12,738 nt of DNA, taken from positions 1 through 12,738 of the forward strand of contig CALBOC010000010.1 of the NCBI GenBank assembly GCA_937896705.1, written 5' to 3'. Both the position numbers and the translations under genes were made by a program. Shown piece after piece: positions 6,875-12,738 of this stretch (its first letter is position 1; each line of letters starts with the position of its first letter). The notes beneath the pieces were generated by a model, which saw nothing but the letters and a program-made list of their open reading frames with translations, had not been told where the DNA came from and did not search any database. The DNA is from an uncultured Micrococcaceae bacterium (GTDB lineage Bacteria > Actinomycetota > Actinomycetes > Actinomycetales > Micrococcaceae).

Positions 6875-8520
6875 GCCCAGAGACCATCGGCATGCTCCTG
6901 CCGTTATTTGTCGCGGTGCCGTTGCTGGCCGGCGGTGTCGCCATCATCACCGGCCCTCGCCTGCGGTTCCACGCGGTGATCGCTTACCTGACCATGCTGA
7001 GTATGTTGACCGGGGCTTTCGGCCTGGTGTACTACTTCTGGCAACATGACGGGGGTGCTATAGCCCACCAAGTTGGCCACTGGCCCGGGGGTATCGCGAT
7101 ACCCTTTGTCGCCGACATGTTTACCGCCCTGATGCTCTCGGTGACGTTACTGCTCACCGTGATCAGCATCTGGTTCGCACAAGCGTCCCGGGTCGCCAAC
7201 TCCCGCTACTTTGTGGCGCTGGTCCTTATCTTGACCACCGGGGTGAACGGCGCACTTTTGACCGGCGACCTGTTTAACCTGTTTGTGTTCCTCGAGGTCA
7301 TGTTGCTGCCAAGCTATGGTCTCTACGTATTGAGCGCTAACCGAAACATGCCGGTACGACGCGTCCACGGCATGCGCCTGTATGTCACCCTGAATCTGTT
7401 TACCTCCACGCTGTACATGATCGGTGTGGGGTTCATCTATGGCACCGCCGGATCGGTGAATATCGCAGTGCTCGCCGACCAAGCCAGCCTGGATCCGGCC
7501 GTTGCGATCGCGGGTGCCGTCTGTATCTTCGCACTCAGTATTAAAGCCTCGGTGGTACCAATCCACGGCTGGCTGGCGCGCGCTTATCCCGCGACCTCGC
7601 CGGCAGTCACGGCATTATTCTCCGGTCTCCACACCAAAGTCGCGATCTACGCTATCTACCGGATTTACGCGGTCCTCTACGACGGCGATAGCCGCTACCT
7701 CTGGGTGGGTGTGGTGTTCTTCAGCCTCACCATGCTCATCGGCGTCTTCGGTGCCGTTGGTGAGAAAACCACCCGAACCATCTTGGCCTTCCATATGGTG
7801 TCGCAGATCGGCTACATCCTGCTGGGCGTCGCCCTGTTCACCGAGCTCGGACTGACAGCCGGAATCTTCTATCTGTTGCACCACATGATCGTCAAAGCAT
7901 CACTGTTTATGTCCACCGGTGCAGTCGAAGTGCGCTACGGTACCGGCGTCATAGGAGAACTCGGTGGTATCGCTCGGACCGAACCCGTTATCGCGGTAGC
8001 TTTCATGATTGCGGCGCTATCGTTGGCCGGCATCCCGCCGTTCTCTGGCTTCGTAGCCAAATTCCTGCTTATTGTCGGTGCTGTCGAGGCCGGCGAAATT
8101 GCAGCAGTAGTCATCATGCTGTTTGTCTCGCTTATCACCCTGCTGTCGATGCTCAAAATTTGGACGGGTATGTTTTGGGAGAAAGGCTCAGGAGGACCTG
8201 CAACCAAGTCGGGTACGGTTATCACCTCTCAGACCCTTGACCCCTACGCGCAGGAAATTTCGTACACGCCCGAACTGGCCACCGAAGCTACCCATGCCCA
8301 AATCACGACGCTCACCGGAACGCAAACCATTCTGGAAACCGATGAGGCAGCAATTCCGAAACGGCGCATCAACTTCGCGCTGGCCGCGCCGTCGGTTACC
8401 TTGGCGGCGATCACGGTCATTCTTGGTCTCGGAGCACAATTTTTGTTGACCTTATCCGGTATCGCCGCTGAGGGGCTCCTCGATACCAGCACCTACATCG
8501 AGGCGGTGTTGAACCCGTGA
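6871..8520 (+). CDS. mrpD: Mrp/Mnh antiporter subunit D
   Basis: Second antiporter-like subunit, related to NuoM/NuoN; it carries one of the proton or cation paths of the complex. The protein has 549 residues and about 14 membrane helices. Functional residues in their expected settings are Glu142 (FVFLEVMLLPSYG), Lys225 (LSIKASVVPIHGWL), Lys256 (GLHTKVAIYAIYR), the His337/His338-Lys342 region (LLHHMIVKASLF), and Lys397 in IPPFSGFVAKF. Between the last two membrane helices, residues about 437-500 form a hydrophilic, Thr-rich loop, longer than in the short MrpD of bacilli. The start is firm: AGGAGA lies 4 bases upstream, and the ATG overlaps the mrpC stop. The end overlaps the GTG of mrpE. Confidence 0.96.
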   Translation: MSPETIGMLLPLFVAVPLLAGGVAIITGPRLRFHAVIAYLTMLSMLTGAFGLVYYFWQHDGGAIAHQVGHWPGGIAIPFVADMFTALMLSVTLLLTVISIWFAQASRVANSRYFVALVLILTTGVNGALLTGDLFNLFVFLEVMLLPSYGLYVLSANRNMPVRRVHGMRLYVTLNLFTSTLYMIGVGFIYGTAGSVNIAVLADQASLDPAVAIAGAVCIFALSIKASVVPIHGWLARAYPATSPAVTALFSGLHTKVAIYAIYRIYAVLYDGDSRYLWVGVVFFSLTMLIGVFGAVGEKTTRTILAFHMVSQIGYILLGVALFTELGLTAGIFYLLHHMIVKASLFMSTGAVEVRYGTGVIGELGGIARTEPVIAVAFMIAALSLAGIPPFSGFVAKFLLIVGAVEAGEIAAVVIMLFVSLITLLSMLKIWTGMFWEKGSGGPATKSGTVITSQTLDPYAQEISYTPELATEATHAQITTLTGTQTILETDEAAIPKRRINFALAAPSVTLAAITVILGLGAQFLLTLSGIAAEGLLDTSTYIEAVLNP

Positions 8521-8924
8521 AAACGTTAACCTGGTTGCCGCGTTGGCTCTGGCTGATCGTGTGGTTCATCGGCCAGATCATAACTTCGTCCCTAGCCGTA
8601 CTGAATGATCTCATCACGCCTGGAATCAAGGCGGAACCAGGCATCGCCCGGGTGAGAACCGACTGCCAAACGGACGCAGAAGTCACGATGCTCTCAGCCT
8701 TCATCACCATCACCCCCGGAACGTTGACGCTGGGTACGCATATCGACGACGACGGGGTGCGCTGGATCTATGTGCATTCGCTGTACGACGGCAGTCCGGC
8801 CGCGGTCGCCGAAGGTTCCATCGATATGCAAAACCATATTCTGGCAGCTATGCGTCGGCGAGGCTTCGATGTATCTACGATCGATCAACGAGACCGTCAC
8901 CTAGGAAGCGAGGGGGTCAAGTGA
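8517..8924 (+). CDS. mrpE: Mrp/Mnh antiporter subunit E, short form
   Basis: Accessory membrane subunit needed for assembly and full activity of Mrp complexes. The protein has 135 residues, against roughly 160 in well-known family members. The family marker ITPGTLTLG (65-73) is followed by a VHSLYDG segment (86-92). Only one clear membrane helix (about 10-30) is present, where family members usually start with two or more, so the N-terminus seems shortened. The start is a GTG overlapping the mrpD stop (GTGA). GAGG at 8500-8503 is 13 bases away, a little far for a ribosome site, so translation probably depends on coupling to mrpD. The stop overlaps the mrpF start in the same GTGA fashion. Confidence 0.9.
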   Translation: MKTLTWLPRWLWLIVWFIGQIITSSLAVLNDLITPGIKAEPGIARVRTDCQTDAEVTMLSAFITITPGTLTLGTHIDDDGVRWIYVHSLYDGSPAAVAEGSIDMQNHILAAMRRRGFDVSTIDQRDRHLGSEGVK

Positions 8925-9190
8925 CAGCGGAGAATTTCGGCCTCTATACCGGCCTCATTGTGCTGGCAGCCTGTATGATCGCAATCGCTATTCGGTTGAT
9001 CTCGGCTCCCACGGAAGCCGACCGGGCGGTGGCAGGCGACCTCTTGATGTTCAGTTTTACGGGTTTGCTCATCATGCTGGGTGTACTGGCTGCCCCCGAT
9101 TATTTCTTTGACATGGTCCTTGTCGCTTCGGTGGTGGGGTTCCTCTCAGCAGTTTCCTTAGCCCGGGTGCTGACCAGAGGCCGGAGGTAG
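8921..9190 (+). CDS. mrpF: Mrp/Mnh antiporter subunit F
   Basis: Small three-helix membrane subunit; in other species it is needed for Mrp activity and has been linked to Na+ and bile-salt efflux. The protein has 89 residues, the usual size. Hydrophobic segments lie at about 7-27, 40-57 and 62-84. The family motif between helices 1 and 2 reads RLISAPTEADRAVAGD (25-40), the counterpart of the common RxxxGPTxxDRxxALD pattern. The GTG start overlaps the mrpE stop, and AGGGGG about 5 bases upstream is a good ribosome site. mrpG starts 8 bp after the stop. Confidence 0.94.
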   Translation: MTAENFGLYTGLIVLAACMIAIAIRLISAPTEADRAVAGDLLMFSFTGLLIMLGVLAAPDYFFDMVLVASVVGFLSAVSLARVLTRGRR

Positions 9191-9198
9191 CATAGACC

Positions 9199-9606
9199 AT
9201 GGGTATTGCTATGATCATCGCCAATATTATGCTGGTCGTCGGCGTTATCATTTTCGCGCTAGCGGTCGTGGGCCTTTTCAAATTCACCGACGTGTACCAA
9301 CGAATTTCAGCCGTCGGCACCGCCGCCGCACTGGGGATGTCGTTACTTGTCATCGGGGCCTTCATACTCGTGCCCTCGTGGCTAAATTTTGTCCTGATGC
9401 TCGTCATCCTTGGCCTCCAAATAGCCACCTCCTCAATTGGGACGATGGCCATTGCACGGTCGGCCTACCTCACCGGATCAAAGATGCAGCCCGGCTACTT
9501 CGACCACCTCGCTGAAGACCAAGGCGAACCCGAAACCGACGTCCTACCCGACCACGATTTGCCCGACCCACCTCCCGACGGTCACACCTCCGAACGCCAA
9601 TCCTGA
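9199..9606 (+). CDS. mrpG: Mrp/Mnh antiporter subunit G
   Basis: Last Mrp subunit, a three-helix protein that packs with E and F. The protein has 135 residues with membrane segments at about 5-27, 42-59 and 62-86. The motif GLFKFTDVYQRISAVGTAAALG (starting at 25) corresponds to the usual GLxRFPDVYxRLHAATKxxTLG, but the His, the Lys and the first Pro of that consensus are replaced. A hydrophilic, Pro- and Asp-rich tail of about 35 residues follows residue 100 and is probably cytoplasmic. CGGAGGT (9182-9188), partly inside the mrpF stop region, is a strong ribosome site 10 bases upstream. The gene ends the operon, and polA starts 64 bp later. Confidence 0.93.
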   Translation: MGIAMIIANIMLVVGVIIFALAVVGLFKFTDVYQRISAVGTAAALGMSLLVIGAFILVPSWLNFVLMLVILGLQIATSSIGTMAIARSAYLTGSKMQPGYFDHLAEDQGEPETDVLPDHDLPDPPPDGHTSERQS

Positions 9607-9607
9607 C

Positions 9608-9621
9608 TGTGCCCCGGCACA
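9608..9621 (+). terminator. Short GC hairpin after mrpG
   Basis: TGTGC (9608-9612) and GCACA (9617-9621) pair around a 4-base loop two bases after the mrpG stop. There is no T-run, so it is at best a weak terminator or mRNA 3'-end stabiliser. Confidence 0.3.
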
Positions 9622-9657
9622 CCTGTGGAGTAAACCCCCGGGAAGGTCTGTGCTCGT

Positions 9658-9663
9658 TAGACT
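9658..9663 (+). promoter_or_regulatory. TAGACT -10-like element directly before polA
   Basis: TAGACT ends 7 bases before the GTG chosen as the polA start, so transcription would begin at or next to that GTG. No good -35 lies 16-18 bp upstream, where the sequence is a C-run. The same hexamer stands 8 bases before pyk. This geometry is typical of leaderless actinobacterial genes. Confidence 0.45.
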
Positions 9664-9670
9664 AGGGACC

Positions 9671-12472
9671 GTGACTGCTACCAATAACTCTGCTTCAGAC
9701 TCATCCAACACGCTGATGGTCATCGACGGCCACTCGATGGCCTACCGCGCATTCTTCGCGCTGCCGGCCGATAACTTCCAAACCGCAACCGGCCAACACA
9801 CCAACGCCGTCTACGGTTTCCTCAACATGCTGCTGGCCATGATCCGCGAACAACAGCCCACCCACATCGCGGTGGCCTGGGACATGGACACCCCGACCTT
9901 CCGCTCGGAACAGTATCCCGAATACAAAGCCGGCCGCGATAAGACCCCCGACGAGTTCTACGGCCAGATCGACCTGATTAAACAGATCATGGACGCGCTC
10001 AACATCCCCAATATCGAACTGGATGGGTACGAAGCAGACGATATTGTCGCCACCATGGCCACCAGCGCCGAAGATGCCGGTTGGAAAGCCCGCGTCGTCT
10101 CCGGTGACCGCGACACCTTCCAGCTCATCAACGACAACATCACCGTGCTGTATCCGATGCGCGGTGTGTCCGAACTGCCACCCTTCGACGCTGCCACGAT
10201 CGAAGAGCGCTACGGTGTCACACCTGCCCAATACCCCGACCTGGCCGCGTTGGTCGGAGAAACCGCAGATAATCTACCGGGCGTGCCCGGCGTTGGACCG
10301 GGTTTTGCGGCGCGCTGGATCAACAAATACGGCGGACTCCAGGGCGTATTGGACAACGTCGACAATATCGGCGGCAAGAAGGGCGAAGCACTGCGGGAAA
10401 ACCTGGCAGCCGTTCAACGGAACCGTGAACTCAACAGGCTCGTCACGAACTTGGAGTTGCCGCTGGAGCTTGACGAGACCGTCATGGTCAATCCAGACCG
10501 GAACCAAGTCGCCGAACTATTTGACGCTCTAGAGTTCAACACGATTCGTGACCGCCTCTTCACGACGTTTGAACAGCAACTGGGCACGACCGAAGAGCCA
10601 CCCCCGGCGGAAGACATGCCGGAGACCGTCCTGATCGACGAAGTCTCGGATTGGGAGGCATTCCTGACCTCGATCAGCGACCCGGTTTCGGTCTTCTGCC
10701 AGATCACTCCGCCGGCCGTCATCACTAAACGCAAAATCCCAGCACCTGGGGACTACGGGGAAATCCGCGCGCTGGGCTTTGCCACGTCCAACGCCACCGC
10801 GGTCATCGACGTCGACACGGCCTCCGAAGAACTCGGCCAAGCCGTCATTGCTTTCCTATCGGATTCGGCATACGCCAAGGTTGTATACGATCTGAAATCG
10901 ATCCTCAAAGCCCTGGCCACCACGAAACCCAACTCCCCGCTGCCGGCCCGGCCAGACGTGAACACCTCGATCGTGGGCGTGGAAGACGACGTCTTACTGT
11001 CGGCCTATATCTTGCAACCTGACCGACGCGGTTACGACCTGACCGATCTGGTGCAGACCTATCTCAACACGCGGTTAGAATCCATCGCGGCTACCGAAAA
11101 CCAGGGACAACTTGAACTGGAAGGCATTGACGACGATAACGCCCAGCGGCTTGCCCAATACGCTCGCAATGCGTGGATGATTCACCGACTCAACGAGGTC
11201 ATGGGCGAACAGCTTGCCGAACGCGACGCGGTGCCCCTGTTACACGACCTAGAGATTCCGCTGTCGGTGGTGTTGGCCAAGATGGAACTGATCGGCATCG
11301 GTATCGACCGTGAACGGCTCGATAGTTTATTGGCTGGGTTCACCAATGAGGTCGAAAAGGCCCAGCAGTCCGCCTTCGCCTCGATCGGCGGCCAAGAGGT
11401 CAATCTTGCATCGCCCAAGCAACTCCAGACCGTGCTGTTCGAGACCCTGGATATGCCCAAAACCCGTCGCACCAAAACCGGGTATTCGACCGATGCAGAC
11501 TCGTTAGCGGACCTGCTAGAAAAAACCGATCATCCGTTCCTACACAATCTGATGGCCTTCCGAGATGCGACCAAATTGCGCCAGACTGTCCAGGGGCTGT
11601 TGGACTCGATTGCCGACGACGAACGCATCCACACTCGGTTCTCCCAGACCGCGGCGGCCACCGGGCGGTTGTCGTCACTGAACCCGAACCTGCAAAACAT
11701 CCCGGTGCGCACACCTGCCGGCCGACAAATTCGTGACATTTTCGTCGCCGGAACCAACCCGCGCACCGATGAACGCACCACGCTGTTAACCGCGGACTAC
11801 TCACAGATCGAAATGCGCATCATGGCCCACATGTCCGAGGACGCCGGACTGATTGAGGCCTACCAAAATGGTGAAGACTTACACCGTTTCGTAGGCGCCC
11901 AAGTCTTCGAGGTCGACCCCGAAGACGTCACCACCTCGATGCGGGACAAAGTCAAAGCGATGTCCTACGGGCTGGCCTACGGGTTGAGCTCCTTTGGTCT
12001 GTCCCGGCAACTCCGGATTTCCGTGGATGAGGCACGCGAGCTGATGACCAGCTACTTTGACCGGTTTGGTGCGGTACAACGGTACTTGCGGAATGTGGTT
12101 CGCCAGGCGCGCAAGGACGGGTACACCCAGACCATGTTGGGCCGTCGACGCTATCTGCCAGATCTACAATCCGATAACCGGCAGCTCCGGGAAATGGCCG
12201 AACGGGCCGCGCTGAACGCCCCGATCCAAGGCTCAGCCGCAGACCTGATCAAAAAAGCAATGCTGGGCGTTCAAGACCGACTCGAACGCGATGGCCTCTA
12301 CTCTCGCATGATTCTGCAGGTCCATGACGAATTGATCCTTGAGGTCATCGACTCAGAAGTGGACGCCGCAGAGCAAATCTTGGTAGAAGAAATGTCCTCG
12401 GCCGCCACGTTGAAAGTACCGCTGGATGTGCAGGTCGGAAAAGGCTACTCGTGGCATGAAGCCGCGCACTAA
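9671..12472 (+). CDS. polA: DNA polymerase I
   Basis: Repair and Okazaki-fragment polymerase. The protein has 933 residues from GTG 9671 (E. coli: 928). The 5' nuclease domain, about 15-300, shows Asp19, Asp71, the EADD cluster at 121-124, Asp146/Asp148 (SGDRD), Asp200 and the helix-hairpin-helix NLPGVPGVGPG. The middle domain, about 325-510, lacks the FDTETD proofreading motif, so 3'-5' exonuclease activity is expected to be absent, as in many actinobacteria and in Taq. The polymerase domain has motif A ADYSQIEMR (Asp709), O-helix Arg758, Lys762, Tyr766 and Tyr770, and motif C VHDE (Asp886), all offset by 4 from E. coli. Tyr766 replaces E. coli Phe762. The frame is open back into mrpG, but the upstream part is unrelated to the family. 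GTG 9671 has only a close AGGGA; GTG 9650 is the alternative (940 residues). rpsA follows. Confidence 0.97.
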   Translation: MTATNNSASDSSNTLMVIDGHSMAYRAFFALPADNFQTATGQHTNAVYGFLNMLLAMIREQQPTHIAVAWDMDTPTFRSEQYPEYKAGRDKTPDEFYGQIDLIKQIMDALNIPNIELDGYEADDIVATMATSAEDAGWKARVVSGDRDTFQLINDNITVLYPMRGVSELPPFDAATIEERYGVTPAQYPDLAALVGETADNLPGVPGVGPGFAARWINKYGGLQGVLDNVDNIGGKKGEALRENLAAVQRNRELNRLVTNLELPLELDETVMVNPDRNQVAELFDALEFNTIRDRLFTTFEQQLGTTEEPPPAEDMPETVLIDEVSDWEAFLTSISDPVSVFCQITPPAVITKRKIPAPGDYGEIRALGFATSNATAVIDVDTASEELGQAVIAFLSDSAYAKVVYDLKSILKALATTKPNSPLPARPDVNTSIVGVEDDVLLSAYILQPDRRGYDLTDLVQTYLNTRLESIAATENQGQLELEGIDDDNAQRLAQYARNAWMIHRLNEVMGEQLAERDAVPLLHDLEIPLSVVLAKMELIGIGIDRERLDSLLAGFTNEVEKAQQSAFASIGGQEVNLASPKQLQTVLFETLDMPKTRRTKTGYSTDADSLADLLEKTDHPFLHNLMAFRDATKLRQTVQGLLDSIADDERIHTRFSQTAAATGRLSSLNPNLQNIPVRTPAGRQIRDIFVAGTNPRTDERTTLLTADYSQIEMRIMAHMSEDAGLIEAYQNGEDLHRFVGAQVFEVDPEDVTTSMRDKVKAMSYGLAYGLSSFGLSRQLRISVDEARELMTSYFDRFGAVQRYLRNVVRQARKDGYTQTMLGRRRYLPDLQSDNRQLREMAERAALNAPIQGSAADLIKKAMLGVQDRLERDGLYSRMILQVHDELILEVIDSEVDAAEQILVEEMSSAATLKVPLDVQVGKGYSWHEAAH

Positions 12473-12480
12473 GACAAACA

Positions 12481-12542
12481 CCGGGTGGCTGCAATCTTGC
12501 TGAGTTGGAAAACGTCCTTCCGGGAGGCAGTGCAGCCCTCGG
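12481..12542 (+). terminator. Long-stem inverted repeat after polA, candidate terminator
   Basis: CCGGG and GGCTGCA (12481-12493, with one bulged T) pair with TGCAGCC and CTCGG (12531-12542), giving about 12 pairs including one G-T. The 37-base loop can form a smaller hairpin of its own, CCT/AGG around TCCGGG. The structure starts 8 bases after the polA stop, which suits a 3' end signal, and only a short TTT follows at 12544-12546. A long loop is unusual for an intrinsic terminator. Confidence 0.4.
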
Positions 12543-12575
12543 GTTTCCACTAATCGCGCCGGTCCGACGTTGATT

Positions 12576-12604
12576 TTGACAGGACCGATACCGTACTATA
12601 TTAA
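12576..12604 (+). promoter_or_regulatory. Probable rpsA promoter
   Basis: TTGACA (12576-12581) is a perfect -35 consensus. An AT-rich -10 region follows: TATTAA (12599-12604) at 17 bp, or TATATT (12597-12602) at 15 bp. Initiation near 12610 would give an rpsA leader of about 100 bases. A second, weaker pair is TTGCCT (12608-12613) with GATTAT (12630-12635) at 16 bp. A strong promoter suits a highly expressed ribosomal protein gene. Confidence 0.6.
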
Positions 12605-12631
12605 ACGTTGCCTATTTTGGCACACCAATGA

Positions 12632-12676
12632 TTATGATGCGGCATATTTCCGTGTCATAAAACCTGTAAGTTTTAT
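12632..12676 (+). promoter_or_regulatory. rpsA leader with two overlapping hairpins
   Basis: Hairpin 1 pairs 12632-12642 with 12650-12660 (11 contiguous pairs, two of them G-T, 7-base loop). Hairpin 2 pairs ATAAAAC (12657-12663) with GTTTTAT (12670-12676), 7 pairs with a 6-base loop. The two share bases 12657-12660, so they cannot both form in full. This arrangement in front of a ribosomal protein gene resembles an autoregulatory or attenuating leader, but no function is shown by the sequence alone. Confidence 0.45.
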
Positions 12677-12710
12677 CAACCATATTAATCCATATCGGAG
12701 TCCCTACTAC

Positions 12711-12738
12711 ATGACCACTACTAGCAACGCCCCGCAGG
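12711..12738 (+). CDS. rpsA: 30S ribosomal protein S1, first nine codons only
   Basis: The visible residues are MTTTSNAPQ, which fits the Thr-rich start of actinobacterial S1 proteins. polA followed by rpsA is a conserved actinobacterial order as I recall it. A CGGAG ribosome site (12696-12700) lies 10 bases before the ATG, with a strong promoter and structured leader upstream. S1 binds mRNA and helps recruit the small ribosomal subunit. The call rests mostly on position, because only 28 bases are in the window. Confidence 0.75.

Noticed and set aside
9194..9199. TAGACC touching the mrpG ATG, similar to the TAGACT elements
   Set aside because: It has no spacing to the ATG for initiation, the gene has a strong ribosome site, and it is 8 bp behind mrpF inside an operon.
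3624..9606. Proton-translocating NADH dehydrogenase (complex I) operon
   Set aside because: Subunits A, C and D resemble NuoL, NuoK and NuoM/N, but E, F, G and the MrpB domain are Mrp-specific, and there are no NuoB-I type or flavin/iron-sulphur subunits.
9437..9670. N-terminal extension of the polA frame back into mrpG
   Set aside because: It overlaps mrpG in another frame, is unlike any Pol I N-terminus, and lies before the candidate promoter and starts at 9650-9671.
1..12738. CRISPR array, insertion sequence, prophage, toxin-antitoxin or defence genes
   Set aside because: No repeat-spacer pattern, transposase, terminal repeats or such proteins were seen; every long frame is explained by a known housekeeping or Mrp gene.

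Overview
This window looks like ordinary chromosomal backbone from a Gram-positive, fairly GC-rich actinobacterium, most likely of the Micrococcaceae type (a guess from gene order and protein wording; no search was possible). The order lgt, pyk, ANTAR response regulator, polA, rpsA matches my recollection of the neighbourhood in actinobacteria, including mycobacteria, where the same genes lie close together. An Mrp antiporter operon between the tRNA and polA would suit a salt- or alkali-tolerant lifestyle, but that is inference.

Layout. Bases 1-899 hold the 3' part of lgt (prolipoprotein diacylglyceryl transferase), cut at its 5' end by the window edge. Pyruvate kinase follows at 969-2468. 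The response regulator pdtaR converges on it from the minus strand (2472-3074) with only 3 bp between the stops. A divergent spacer then leads to tRNA-Leu(CAA) at 3190-3271. The next ~350 bp hold no convincing gene but several inverted repeats. Bases 3624-9606 are a compact six-gene operon for a complete Mrp/Mnh cation/proton antiporter: a fused A+B subunit, then C, D, E, F and G, with 4-bp overlaps at four of the five junctions. polA (DNA polymerase I) follows at 9671-12472. Last is a 238-bp leader with a consensus-like promoter and two competing hairpins in front of rpsA, of which only the first nine codons are inside the window.

How the genes work together. The Mrp subunits assemble into one membrane complex that exports Na+ (or other monovalent cations) in exchange for protons. 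The other genes are housekeeping: lipoprotein maturation, the last step of glycolysis, RNA-level signalling, DNA repair and replication, and translation.

I see no CRISPR array, insertion sequence, phage gene, toxin-antitoxin pair or defence system, and no evidence for a new multi-gene system. The points most worth a second look are the alternative RNA folds in the rpsA leader, a TAGACT element set 7-8 bases before both the pyk and polA starts (suggesting leaderless or near-leaderless transcription), the placement of the Mrp operon beside a tRNA gene, and some unusual subunit features in Mrp. All promoter, terminator and fold calls were made by eye.
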